Below are positions 26,053 to 34,464 of a DNA stretch of 64,000 bases, in pieces. Position numbers and translations under genes: made by a program. The stretch is from Elusimicrobiota bacterium (GTDB lineage: Bacteria; Elusimicrobiota; Elusimicrobia; UBA1565; UBA9628), in contig JACQPG010000064.1 of assembly GCA_016207665.1 (NCBI GenBank), forward strand, positions 24,397 through 88,396, in the 5' to 3' direction. Every line of letters starts with the position of its first letter. Position 1 is the stretch's first letter. Below the pieces are notes generated by a model. It was given only the letters and a program-made list of their open reading frames with translations. It did no database searches and was not told the origin of the DNA.

Positions 26053-27788
26053 TGCTCTCGAGCCTTCCCGTCACGCTCGCGCTTCAAGCGGCCCTTCTCG
26101 CCGCCCCGGCCGCCCCGGTCGATCTCTCAGCCAAGCTCGCCGAGCTGCCGGTCGCGAGCGCCGCGGGCGCGATGTCTCCCCGGCTTTCCCAAAACGGAGA
26201 CGAGATCATACTGAGCTGGCTTGAGCCCATCGAGGGCGCCCCGGCCGAGCTCAAGGACGACGCCTTCGAGCTCAAATGGGGCCGGCTTTCCGCCTCCTCG
26301 GGCTGGTCGCGGCCTCTTTCAGCGGCCAAGTCCCTTCGCATGTTCGCCAACACCGCGGACATGCCCTCGGTATTTCCAGCGAAAGGAATCTTTTTCGCCC
26401 ACTGGCTTGAGAAGATCAACGAACAGCCCTATGCCTATGACGCGTTGATCGCCCAAAGCCGAGACGGCGGCCGGACCTGGCGCCATCTCGGCAGCCTCAG
26501 GCGGGATTCGGGCCGCAAGGAGAACAACTACGACGGGTTCCTTTCCTTCCTCCCGGAAGGCGGCTCCGCGCGCGCTTTTTGGATCGACGGACGCAATGAC
26601 AGGGGTGAGGAGGACAATTACCAGTTGAGAACCGCGAAGATCGCGACCAGCTTGCGCGAGGAAGCGGTTCTCGACGGATCGACCTGCTCCTGCTGCGATA
26701 TAGGCTCGGCTCTCACGGACAAGGGACCCGTGGTGGTCTACCGCGGCCGCAGGGATGGAGATATCCGGGACATCCATATCGTCGCCCGCAAGGGCTCGGG
26801 CTGGTCTCAACCACGGCCCGTGCATACAGACGGCTGGCAGATCGCGGGCTGCCCGGTCAACGGCCCGCAAGCGGCGGCGTCCGGTCCGCTGCTGGCGGTC
26901 GCCTGGTTTTCGGGCGCCGGGGGAAGGGATTCGGTGAAGCTCGCATTTTCGCGGGACTCCGGCCAGACATTCGCGCCACCCCTCGAGCTCGACGATCTCT
27001 CCCCCGGAGGCCCTATCGGCCGCGTGGACGTCGCGCTAGCCGGGGGCGAGGCCTTCGTCTCCTGGCTGGGGCGCGCGGACGAGTCCGGCCAGGGCGTTCT
27101 CTTTCTGCGGCGCGTCTCGCCTTCCGGCCTGGCCAGCCCCATCGTCAGGATGATGCCCATCGACGCGGGCTGGCGCTCGGGCTTTCCTCAGCTAGTCGCG
27201 CGCAAGGACGAGCTGCTGTTGGCATGGACGGGCCTTCCGGACAAGGAAGACGCTCCGACCCTGGGCGTGCGGACCGCCCGGCTGGCCCTGCGCGACATCC
27301 CTCCAGCCACCGGAATCCCACCCTCGACCACTCCATCGGCCGCCTTGAGTGCCGATGAGATCATGAAAACGTCGTTCAAGGACTTGGCCGGCAAAGAGAC
27401 CCGCTTCTCCGACCTGGGCGGTAAGCTGCTCCTGGTCAGCCTTTGGGCCACCTGGTGCGAGCCCTGCCATAAGGAACAAGCCGAGCTTGCCGAGCTCCAT
27501 CGCCTCTATTCCGCGAAAGGACTTTCCATCATCGGCATCAACCTCGACCTAAGAAGACATCGCGCCAAGGTGGAGAGCTTCGTCAAGGAAAGAAGCCTTC
27601 CCTACGCCGTCTGGCTCGATCCCAAGAGCAAGGCCCTGAGCCTCTTCGCGACCAACGGGGTACCCTCCACCTTCCTCATGAACCCCAAGGGCGAGATACT
27701 ATTCCGCAAGACCGGCTTCCTCAGGCTCATAGGGTCGGAACTGGAAAAGACTATCGCCCGATCGCTCAGCGCGGCTCCTCGCCCATAG
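26052..27788 (+). CDS. Exported sialidase-like beta-propeller fused to TlpA/ResA thioredoxin
   Basis: 578 residues from ATG 26052 (a GTG just before is possible), overlapping the SDR stop. A signal-like N-terminus (LPVTLALQAALLAAPAAP) leads into about 400 residues with BNR/Asp-box-like repeats (SRDGGRTW, SRDSGQTF) typical of sialidase-type propellers. Within it are CSCC (C212, C214, C215) and GCPVNGP (C267). After a Pro/Thr linker (about 417-432) comes a thioredoxin-fold domain with WCEPC at 468-472, VPSTFLMNPKGEI and the TlpA-type insert. Expected in the periplasm as a thiol-disulfide protein; the propeller may bind a partner, metal or glycan. True sialidase activity is not supported because I see no FRIP-like arginine motif. 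Confidence 0.75.
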   Translation: MLSSLPVTLALQAALLAAPAAPVDLSAKLAELPVASAAGAMSPRLSQNGDEIILSWLEPIEGAPAELKDDAFELKWGRLSASSGWSRPLSAAKSLRMFANTADMPSVFPAKGIFFAHWLEKINEQPYAYDALIAQSRDGGRTWRHLGSLRRDSGRKENNYDGFLSFLPEGGSARAFWIDGRNDRGEEDNYQLRTAKIATSLREEAVLDGSTCSCCDIGSALTDKGPVVVYRGRRDGDIRDIHIVARKGSGWSQPRPVHTDGWQIAGCPVNGPQAAASGPLLAVAWFSGAGGRDSVKLAFSRDSGQTFAPPLELDDLSPGGPIGRVDVALAGGEAFVSWLGRADESGQGVLFLRRVSPSGLASPIVRMMPIDAGWRSGFPQLVARKDELLLAWTGLPDKEDAPTLGVRTARLALRDIPPATGIPPSTTPSAALSADEIMKTSFKDLAGKETRFSDLGGKLLLVSLWATWCEPCHKEQAELAELHRLYSAKGLSIIGINLDLRRHRAKVESFVKERSLPYAVWLDPKSKALSLFATNGVPSTFLMNPKGEILFRKTGFLRLIGSELEKTIARSLSAAPRP

Positions 27789-27795
27789 ACGTTGG

Positions 27796-27811
27796 CTCCT
27801 ATCCATAGGAG
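27796..27811. repeat. Inverted repeat between convergent genes
   Basis: CTCCTAT-CC-ATAGGAG, a perfect palindromic arm pair at the junction of the TlpA-fusion gene and the convergent HNH gene (the gap is only 10 bases). As RNA it would make a six-pair stem with a four-base loop. No T-run follows on either strand, so a terminator role is uncertain. Confidence 0.35.
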
Positions 27812-28854
27812 GAACCCGGCGGATAGCCGAACTCCAGGCGACCCAGAAGTTGGTTGTGCGCGCGGCACATGGCTCGGATATTGTCGGGCGAATCCGAACG
27901 CCCACCTCGAGCAAACGGTTTCTTGTGGTCAAATTCCATACAGGCTCGACTAGAGCATCTTAGTCCGCCCTCTCCCACATAGGTGCATTGTCCGCCGTCC
28001 CTTTTCCACACCTCCTGTTTCACGGCCTCCGGAATGTGCCGGCTTGAGCGGCCCTGGGATCGCTTTGAGGGCCGACCGGCTCGAGGCTTGCGGCGATCGC
28101 GATCGAACTTATCCAAGAGCAGCTCGAGAGCCATCCTTAATATCGGATCCAGCTCTCCCTTCGGCGCTTGATGCCGAAGAACCTCCTGGGCCCGTTTCAG
28201 AAGATCACGGGTCTCCTGGGTGATAGTGATGCTTGCCGTATATAAGGCGACCGCCCGTTTCTTCGATTCATGAGCCGGATTCGCAACGACGCCACCAGGT
28301 GCCGCGGAATCAATCGGTGAGGCAACCCCGGCATCGACTAGCGGGGATATGGAAATGGCGGCCGAGGCGCTGCTCCGGTCCTCTATCGCGGAATTGCTCG
28401 CCGAGAGTATACGAATCGAGTCTCTTTTCGCATACTGCGGGGCGATCGCGGCGATGAGCTGCGCGACCTCCTCTTGTGTCCGTCCTCGCACCGCTCGCGA
28501 TAGCCTGCGCCTATTATCAGGCCGAAGGTGTGGCCCCAGCATGGCGGCTCCCACTAATGATAGTTCACCGGACGCAAGCATCACCAACAGCGAAGGATAT
28601 TTCCGGCCCGCCCGGGCCGCGGCAATGCGCCTGGCCGCTCCAGAGCGGGAATACTTGAGGGACCGCATACAGTACTCGTAAAGATCAGGATAGCCTTTCG
28701 TCAAACTCAAGGATCGCCGATCGAACTCGCCCAGGCGAACCAGGAGATCCACCAAACAATCACGCTCCCTCGCGACCGTCTTATGCAACTGACTCGTGAG
28801 TTCTTCATCGGTCCACTGTCTGCAGTCTCTAAGATCATGAAGGAATTTGTTCAT
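27799..28854 (-). CDS. HNH endonuclease-domain protein (DUF222-like N-terminus)
   Basis: 351 residues. The N-terminal half is helical and charged, like the DUF222-type region found before many HNH domains (GYPDLYEYCMRSLKYSRSGAARRI, ASGELSLVGAAML). A basic low-complexity stretch (about 255-280) leads to a C-terminal HNH domain: KRDGGQCTY, CSSRACMEFDHKKPFARGG and SPDNIRAMCRAHN, with the Cys pairs and the H...N...H residues present. It is probably a nuclease acting on DNA, but its biological role is unknown. It is the only gene here without an obvious glycan role. It sits next to an AT-rich noncoding stretch, which may mean separate acquisition. No terminal repeats or transposase were found. Confidence 0.8.
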   Translation of the reverse strand: MNKFLHDLRDCRQWTDEELTSQLHKTVARERDCLVDLLVRLGEFDRRSLSLTKGYPDLYEYCMRSLKYSRSGAARRIAAARAGRKYPSLLVMLASGELSLVGAAMLGPHLRPDNRRRLSRAVRGRTQEEVAQLIAAIAPQYAKRDSIRILSASNSAIEDRSSASAAISISPLVDAGVASPIDSAAPGGVVANPAHESKKRAVALYTASITITQETRDLLKRAQEVLRHQAPKGELDPILRMALELLLDKFDRDRRKPRAGRPSKRSQGRSSRHIPEAVKQEVWKRDGGQCTYVGEGGLRCSSRACMEFDHKKPFARGGRSDSPDNIRAMCRAHNQLLGRLEFGYPPGSSYG

Positions 28855-28959
28855 GCCTCTATACGATTGAGACCTAAAAAAGTTCCAGAATACGGTCTCT
28901 CAGTCTTTGACCAATACACATGATCGCACTGGCGTGGTCGACTCGAAATCAAAAAATCC

Positions 28960-28983
28960 TGATAATTAAAAGACAAATTATCA
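28960..28983. repeat. Inverted repeat with 8-base arms
   Basis: TGATAATT, an eight-base loop, then AATTATCA; the arms are exact reverse complements. AT-rich and centred between two divergent genes, so it is a candidate regulator-binding site or an mRNA hairpin near the HNH gene's 5' end. Confidence 0.45.
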
Positions 28984-28988
28984 GCGCC

Positions 28989-29003
28989 GTGTCACAGTGA
29001 CAC
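28989..29003. repeat. 15-base perfect palindrome GTGTCACAGTGACAC
   Basis: GTGTCAC-A-GTGACAC is a perfect dyad with a one-base centre, the size and shape of an operator for a dimeric helix-turn-helix regulator. It lies six bases from the preceding inverted repeat. No regulator gene is in the window. Confidence 0.5.
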
Positions 29004-29100
29004 ACGACCAGCGAAAAGTGACGCTATTTATTGACTATTTCCATTTGAGCTCGACCATTCGCTAATAAATTCGCGGATTTAGTAACATGGTGTCGTCACC

Positions 29101-30594
29101 ATGGCAGCTCATCGAGCCACCCGCGAATCCGCCGGCCCGGAAATCTCCTGCTATAACGATTCCTATGTCAACGACATACGGCTGAAGCTCAAGGCGTATT
29201 TCGAGCAGCATGCCCAGGAGAGGGACCGCTGGAAGAGCCGCTCCCGCTATTATCATGAACGCATCAGCCACCTCGTGCGAGGGCTGATCCCCGCTGGACA
29301 AAAGGTCGCCGAGATCGGATGCGGCACCGGCGATCTCCTATCCGCCTTGTCGCCCTCGGGGGGGATGGGCATAGATTTCTCCCATCGCATGATCGAGATC
29401 GCGCGCTCGAAATATCCGGCCCTCCAGTTCACGGTGGACGATTTGGAGCAATTAGGGTCACAGGAGCCCTGCGACTACGTGGTGCTCAGCGATGTTCTGG
29501 GCTCCCTGGCCGATGTCTGGCTCGGGCTGCGCCAGCTTCACAAGCTCTGCCATCCGGGAACGCGTGTCATCATCACCCATTACAATTATCTTTGGGAACC
29601 CCTGCTGCGGATGAGCGAGGCCCTGGGACTCAAGGCCCGGCAGCCGCTACAGCATTGGCTTCCTCTGGCGGATATAGAGAATCTGATGGCCCTCAACGGC
29701 TTCCGCGTGGTGCGCAAGGGCTATTCCATGCTGTTACCCATATGGCTGCCCGGCCTATCTTATCTGGTCAACCGCTTCCTGGCCCCTATTCCGGGACTGC
29801 GCCGGCTCTGCCTGGTGCAATATTTGGTGGCCAGGCCGGAGCTTCCCCGGCCTCAAGCCCCCAAACCGGAGCCCAGCGTCTCCATCGTCGTGCCCTGCCT
29901 CGACGAGGAAGGGCATATCCTGCCCTTAGTCGAACGTCTTCCCCGCTTGGGAGCCTTCACGGAGGTCGTGTTCGTCGATGGCGGCTCCACGGACGGGACC
30001 GTCCAGAAGATCGAGAGAGTGCTCAGCGAGGGCCGCGAGGGTTTCCGCTTCAAGCTGATACACCAAGGCGGCAGGTTCGGAAAAGGCGACGCGGTGCGCA
30101 AGGGCTTCGCGGCCTGCTCAGGCGAGATATTGATGATACTGGACGCCGATCTATCGGTGGCTCCGGAGGACTTGCCGAAGTTCTACCTGGCTTTGATCGA
30201 GAGCCGAGGAGAGCTCATCAACGGCTCGCGGCTCAATTATCCCATGGAAGACGAAGCCATGCGCTATCTCAACAACATGGGCAACAAACTCTTCGGGATG
30301 GCGCTCTCTTGGCTCATCGACCGCCACGTGCGCGACACGCTCTGCGGGACCAAGGCCTTGAGCCGGGAGCATTATGAAAGGATCAAGACGCAGCGGGATT
30401 ATTTCGGGGAATTCGATCCCTTCGGCGATTTCGACCTGCTCTTCGGCGCCGCGCGGCTGGGCCTGGAGATAGTGGACATGCCGGTGCGCTATCGAAGCCG
30501 AGCCTATGGGGCGACGAAGATATCGCGCTTCAAGCACGGCGCCCTCCTGGCGCGCATGTGCCTGGTGGCCATGCGCAAGCTCAAGTTCGCCTGA
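29101..30594 (+). CDS. Fused class I methyltransferase and dolichyl-phosphate-sugar-type GT2
   Basis: 497 residues, two domains. Residues 30-200 form a SAM methyltransferase with VAEIGCGTGDLLSAL near 69-83, GMGIDFSHRMIEIAR and VVLSDVLGSLAD. After a hydrophobic linker (SMLLPIWLPGLSYL, about 210-223) and a Pro-rich hinge, residues 258-497 form a GT-A domain: VSIVVPCLDEEGHILPLV, VVFVDGGSTDGTVQ, metal site MILDADLSVAPEDL, and a MPVRYRSRAYGATKIS tail typical of polyprenyl-phosphate sugar transferases. The reading frame is continuous, so this is a true fusion. It may methylate and load the same sugar or lipid carrier. Monocistronic; it ends three bases from the convergent ligase gene. Confidence 0.8.
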   Translation: MAAHRATRESAGPEISCYNDSYVNDIRLKLKAYFEQHAQERDRWKSRSRYYHERISHLVRGLIPAGQKVAEIGCGTGDLLSALSPSGGMGIDFSHRMIEIARSKYPALQFTVDDLEQLGSQEPCDYVVLSDVLGSLADVWLGLRQLHKLCHPGTRVIITHYNYLWEPLLRMSEALGLKARQPLQHWLPLADIENLMALNGFRVVRKGYSMLLPIWLPGLSYLVNRFLAPIPGLRRLCLVQYLVARPELPRPQAPKPEPSVSIVVPCLDEEGHILPLVERLPRLGAFTEVVFVDGGSTDGTVQKIERVLSEGREGFRFKLIHQGGRFGKGDAVRKGFAACSGEILMILDADLSVAPEDLPKFYLALIESRGELINGSRLNYPMEDEAMRYLNNMGNKLFGMALSWLIDRHVRDTLCGTKALSREHYERIKTQRDYFGEFDPFGDFDLLFGAARLGLEIVDMPVRYRSRAYGATKISRFKHGALLARMCLVAMRKLKFA

Positions 30595-30597
30595 GCC

Positions 30598-33231
30598 TTA
30601 TTTCTTAGAGGTTATCTCGAATTCGGCATGGCTCGGGGAGGCTCCCGCCGATCCGAAGAGCACCGCCGGCTCGATCTTGCGCCCCATGGCCTGGGCCTGT
30701 TGATAAAGGGCGCCCAGGTTCTTCTTGGCCAGCTCATAGCCGGGCTCGATCTCCAGGGCGCGCTTGTAGGCGGCCTCGGCCTGGCCGAACTTCTGCTGCA
30801 TGAAATAGGCGTTGCCTAGATACCAATACCCCTCCGCCGTCTCATGCCGATGCACGGGCAACGACTCGCCCGCCACCTCGGCATACTGCTGATAGGCCAG
30901 GAGCTTGTTGCGGACCAGGTCCATGGCGACCAGCTTGGGATGGGCCTGGCATTTTTCGGCCCTTATGTTCTCCTCGTAGACCTTGGCGGCCATGTCGAAC
31001 TGCTTTTTCCACATGTAGATCTGCCCTATGCGGTAATAATTGGGGGAGAATACCGGATCGATGGCCTGATACATCTTATAGCGCGTCATGGCGCGCTCCA
31101 TGTAGTGGGGAGCCTCGTCTGCCCGGCCGTTGTTGAGCGCCCATTCCGCCCTCTTTAGGTGCAGGTTGCCCACTTGATGATGCATCTGCACGTAGTTCGG
31201 AGCTAGGCGCCTGACCTTGTCATAGGCGTCCAGGGCGCGCTCATAATCGTCACGGACCTGGCCTTCCTTGTCGCCCCACGCCGGGTTGTTGATCTTGCGC
31301 ATGTCGAAACGATCGTTATAGACATTCCCCATGAAATACAGGGCCATCACGAAATTGGGATTGAGCTCATTGACCTTGTAATAGTCCTGCAAGGCCTGCT
31401 CCCAGCGCCGCTCCTTGGAATGGAAAATGGCCATGTTGTGATGCACGTCAGCCTTGAAATAGCCCCAGAACCAATACATGGGGCCTCCGGATGACCTGAA
31501 ATAGGCGGCCGGCGGCAGCGCCGCGGCTAGGATGACCAGGGGCACCAAGGGATTTTGCGAGAGAACGATGAGATAGACGAAGGCCGCGCCGAGCCCCAAC
31601 ACGCACGCCCCCATGACGCCCCAAGACAGCCACCACTGCCATATCTCGCCCGTCACGCGGCTTTGCATCACCTGGGCATAGCTAGGCCCCGGCAGGGCGG
31701 TGAATTCCTTGAGTATCAATCCGCAGATCCATAGCACGGCGATCAGGGCCAAGCCTCGCGCGGGCCAAATCAAGAATTCAGAAATCCCCTTGAGGATGGC
31801 CGAGAAACCGGCCGGTTGCTCCGCGGCGACCGGCGCTTCCCCAGGGAGCGGAGCCTGGGACTGGCGCAGCTCATGCAGCTCATAAAGACCCTTGCCCCGG
31901 GCCAGATTGACGATCATCCCCGAGAGAAGCCCCATATACACGCCGGAGGAGACGAAGCGCAGGCTGACGTCGGTGAAGTTATGCCCCAGCATGCCCATGA
32001 AGGCGATGATGTAGCCGGCGATGTCGAAAGCCCTGGGCGGGGGACGCCCGTCCTTGAGCGACAAGGTGGTGGTCAACTGGCCCAAAGACCTGAAGCCGAT
32101 GACCAGGGTGCTGAAGAGAAGCCAAAGGAATATCCCGAATCCGAGTATGCCGTTGTCGAAGAGCTGCTCGAGATACTCGTTCTCCGAGTGGTCGGTCTCG
32201 GTATTATGCTTGCCCTCGATGTGGAATATGGGCGGGCGGCGGAAGGCGGGATAAATGGGCGGGAAACTCCCCACCCCCGTGCCGATCAGGGGCTGGGTGC
32301 GGATCATCTCCCAAGTGCCCTCCCAGGTGAAAAGGCGGAAATTGATGGAGACTATGTTGCCCGCGCTCACCCGATAGGCGAGAATCACCAGAAGCCACAG
32401 CGCCCCGGCCCCGAAAATGCCGACCAGGGCCTTGCGATAGGGGGCGACCATCTCCTTGAAGTAGATCAGCGAGATCACCACCGTGAAGACCAGCACCATG
32501 GCCATGCCGAGCCAAGCGCCCTTGGTCTGGGTGCCCACCAGATCGATGAGCAGCATCGCCATCAACGGCAGAAGGCTGAACTGGCGGCTCTTGACGTATT
32601 GGGTCAGGATGATGGGAAAGACGATGACCAGGAAATCCCCGAAGAAATTCGGGTTGCCATAGGTGGAAAAAACGCGCTCCCCGAAAGCGCCTCTCCAAAT
32701 GAAGGGATCCAATCCCCGGCCCGGTCCCCGCATGTTCGGGCCCATGAAGAACTTGATGTCGATGAATTGCACGAACCCGTAGAGCACGGCAATCCAGGCC
32801 GTCCGTATCAGCCAACGGGTGAGCTTCTGGGCCGCCGGGTCGTCGAATTCGTAGATGACGATCAGGGCCACGCTCATGAAGAAAAAATGGCGCAGGAAGA
32901 AATCCACGCTGGCCATATTGTAGGGGGCGTGGATGAAGGAAAAGATGCCGACACCCAGATAGGCCAGGAAGGGCGACAAGCAGACTAGGTCCTGCCGGGT
33001 GAACGCGGCGCCTCCGGCCTCAAGAAGCCGGGCCACCCATAGCACCAGCAGCGCCAACCCGCCCATCTGCATCATGGTGATCTTGACCTGGGCTGAGTCG
33101 TAGGTGCGCAGATAAAAGAGCGAGGAGATGAGCAGATACAATATGGGTAGCCAGACGATGATCACCCGGTGGGCGAAGATCTCGGCGGTCAGGGCCGCGA
33201 GGCCCTTGCGCTTAGCGCCTTTGTCGGACAT
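30598..33231 (-). CDS. O-antigen ligase/polymerase (Wzy_C) with C-terminal TPR domain
   Basis: 877 residues. About ten membrane spans fill residues 20-450, with the Wzy_C-type periplasmic loop (TWEGTWEMIRTQPLIGTGVGSFPP, then HSENEYLEQLFDNGILG) that carries the conserved Arg/His/Glu region of WaaL and Wzy enzymes. Three or four more spans (about 490-590) precede roughly 270 residues of TPR repeats (for example YWYLGNAYFMQQKFGQAEAAYKRALEIEPGYELAKKNLG). TPR tails may hold the acceptor or a partner protein. Likely role: ligation or polymerisation of the glycan on the periplasmic side. It follows the membrane-tethered GT2 by 12 bases in the same operon. Confidence 0.8.
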   Translation of the reverse strand: MSDKGAKRKGLAALTAEIFAHRVIIVWLPILYLLISSLFYLRTYDSAQVKITMMQMGGLALLVLWVARLLEAGGAAFTRQDLVCLSPFLAYLGVGIFSFIHAPYNMASVDFFLRHFFFMSVALIVIYEFDDPAAQKLTRWLIRTAWIAVLYGFVQFIDIKFFMGPNMRGPGRGLDPFIWRGAFGERVFSTYGNPNFFGDFLVIVFPIILTQYVKSRQFSLLPLMAMLLIDLVGTQTKGAWLGMAMVLVFTVVISLIYFKEMVAPYRKALVGIFGAGALWLLVILAYRVSAGNIVSINFRLFTWEGTWEMIRTQPLIGTGVGSFPPIYPAFRRPPIFHIEGKHNTETDHSENEYLEQLFDNGILGFGIFLWLLFSTLVIGFRSLGQLTTTLSLKDGRPPPRAFDIAGYIIAFMGMLGHNFTDVSLRFVSSGVYMGLLSGMIVNLARGKGLYELHELRQSQAPLPGEAPVAAEQPAGFSAILKGISEFLIWPARGLALIAVLWICGLILKEFTALPGPSYAQVMQSRVTGEIWQWWLSWGVMGACVLGLGAAFVYLIVLSQNPLVPLVILAAALPPAAYFRSSGGPMYWFWGYFKADVHHNMAIFHSKERRWEQALQDYYKVNELNPNFVMALYFMGNVYNDRFDMRKINNPAWGDKEGQVRDDYERALDAYDKVRRLAPNYVQMHHQVGNLHLKRAEWALNNGRADEAPHYMERAMTRYKMYQAIDPVFSPNYYRIGQIYMWKKQFDMAAKVYEENIRAEKCQAHPKLVAMDLVRNKLLAYQQYAEVAGESLPVHRHETAEGYWYLGNAYFMQQKFGQAEAAYKRALEIEPGYELAKKNLGALYQQAQAMGRKIEPAVLFGSAGASPSHAEFEITSKK

Positions 33232-33243
33232 AAGCCATCTGTA

Positions 33244-34407
33244 TTACCTTTTTTTGAGTTGGTCAGGAAGATGGGACGCCAAACCCAAGGTGATGCCGAA
33301 GGCGACCAGCACGGCTCCTGAGATGACGGACAATCCGCCGACCAGCACGTATACCCAATGGATCGAGATGCGACCGCTGGAAACATACTCCAAGATGGTA
33401 CGGGAGTTCAGCAAGACTCCCCCAAGGCCAAGGCTCATACCGGCGGCCACGCCGGCGCCTCTCAAGGACTTGGAGTCCAACCAGCCTCGAGAGCGGCCCA
33501 CCGCGATATCCGAGATCCTCTGGGCGATCAAGCCGAAAGCGCCCATGATCAGGGCACAGACCGCCAGGGTCAGGATGGTCAGTAGCCGATAGATCATGTC
33601 CTCTTCTAGATGCCCGTGCTTCCAGTAAAACAAGACGGGACCCAGGCCGTAACCCAAGGCCGCCAAGCCGAAGATCACGGCCAGCGGGCCGAAGATGCGC
33701 AGCGGGTAATAGGCGAATATGATGCCGAGTATCACTCTGAGAAAGCGGATCCCGTCGCCGACCACGTTGAGCTTGGATTCTCCTTGGCGAACGGCGTAAG
33801 GGATGGGCGTCTCGGAGATACTGGCTCCCATACAGGCGGCGCGAGCGGACATGGCCGGAGTGAAATGGAGTCCAGCGGGAAGAGGGGATAGGCGCTCGAG
33901 AAGAGCCCTGCGAAATAGCCTCATCCCGCTGGCGGCGTCATTGACCTGGACCCCGGAGAGAAGGGAGATCACATAAGCGTAAAAGACATTGCCCAGGGTC
34001 CTGAGGCGCGGCATCTGAGAAGCCGCGTGTATGCGATTGCCCACCGCCATATCCGCGCCGCCGTCCAAGGCCCGGCCCAAATCGATGAAAGCCATGGGAT
34101 CGCAGGTCCCGTCGGCATCCAAAAAACCCAGCACCTCTCCTGAGGCCGCCTCGAATCCTGTCATCAGCGCCCGGCCATAGCCCTTGTTAACGGCATGGGA
34201 GACCAGCTTGACCTCGGGAAAGGCCGCGGCCTTGCGGCTCGTCGCGTCGCGGGAGCCATCGTCGACCAGCACGATCTCGACCTGGGACAGCCCCAAAGCC
34301 TGGCGCAGAGGTTGGCGGGCCTCCAAACATTTCTTGAGGATATCCTCGATCGCCTCCTCCTCATTATAGGCGGGAATGACGATAGAAAGAGTCTTGAAGG
34401 AGCCCAT
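33244..34407 (-). CDS. Membrane-anchored GT2 (GtrB/DPM1-like)
   Basis: 387 residues. The N-terminal catalytic domain has LSIVIPAYNEEEAIEDIL at 7-24, EIVLVDDGSRDATS and FLDADGTCDPMAFIDLGRAL. RAACMGASISETPIPYAVR and GDGIRFLRVILGIIFAYYP follow the polyprenyl-phosphate glucose/mannose synthase pattern. From about residue 215 there are five predicted membrane helices, more than the two of GtrB. It should transfer a sugar from a nucleotide to undecaprenyl phosphate at the inner membrane. It starts the two-gene operon with the TPR ligase and is divergent to marC. Confidence 0.8.
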   Translation of the reverse strand: MGSFKTLSIVIPAYNEEEAIEDILKKCLEARQPLRQALGLSQVEIVLVDDGSRDATSRKAAAFPEVKLVSHAVNKGYGRALMTGFEAASGEVLGFLDADGTCDPMAFIDLGRALDGGADMAVGNRIHAASQMPRLRTLGNVFYAYVISLLSGVQVNDAASGMRLFRRALLERLSPLPAGLHFTPAMSARAACMGASISETPIPYAVRQGESKLNVVGDGIRFLRVILGIIFAYYPLRIFGPLAVIFGLAALGYGLGPVLFYWKHGHLEEDMIYRLLTILTLAVCALIMGAFGLIAQRISDIAVGRSRGWLDSKSLRGAGVAAGMSLGLGGVLLNSRTILEYVSSGRISIHWVYVLVGGLSVISGAVLVAFGITLGLASHLPDQLKKR

Positions 34408-34450
34408 GTTCGGTTTCAGACGATATCAATTTCATTCGACACAAAAAAGT

Positions 34451-34456
34451 TAGAAT
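34451..34456 (+). promoter_or_regulatory. Candidate -10 of the marC-like gene
   Basis: TAGAAT lies eight bases before the ATG at 34465. No good -35 and no Shine-Dalgarno; the mRNA leader, if this is used, would be one or two bases. Position and lack of RBS fit the leaderless pattern described in the findings. Confidence 0.25.
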
Positions 34457-34464
34457 TGTTCGCC

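Larger units (their letters stand above)
28855..29100. other. AT-rich intergenic region with two palindromes
   Basis: 246 bases between the divergent HNH gene and the methyltransferase-GT2 fusion, clearly richer in A+T than the surroundings. It holds two inverted repeats (28960-28983 and 28989-29003), a TTGACT at 29031-29036 without a well-spaced -10, and TAACAT at 29083-29088, 12 bases before the ATG at 29101. I see no ORF or RNA gene. It is the longest noncoding stretch in the window and probably carries promoters and operators for both flanking genes. Confidence 0.5.

Noticed and set aside
26052-27788. Call as a functional exo-sialidase
   Set aside because: Asp-box-like repeats are present, but I found no FRIP motif or arginine triad; the TlpA domain and cysteines point elsewhere.
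27799-29100. HNH gene as part of an insertion sequence or intron
   Set aside because: No terminal inverted repeats, target duplications, transposase or reverse transcriptase features around it.
31816-32988. 390-codon open frame on the plus strand
   Set aside because: Lies wholly antisense to the TPR ligase; composition is His/Glu/Gly-rich without any family signature.
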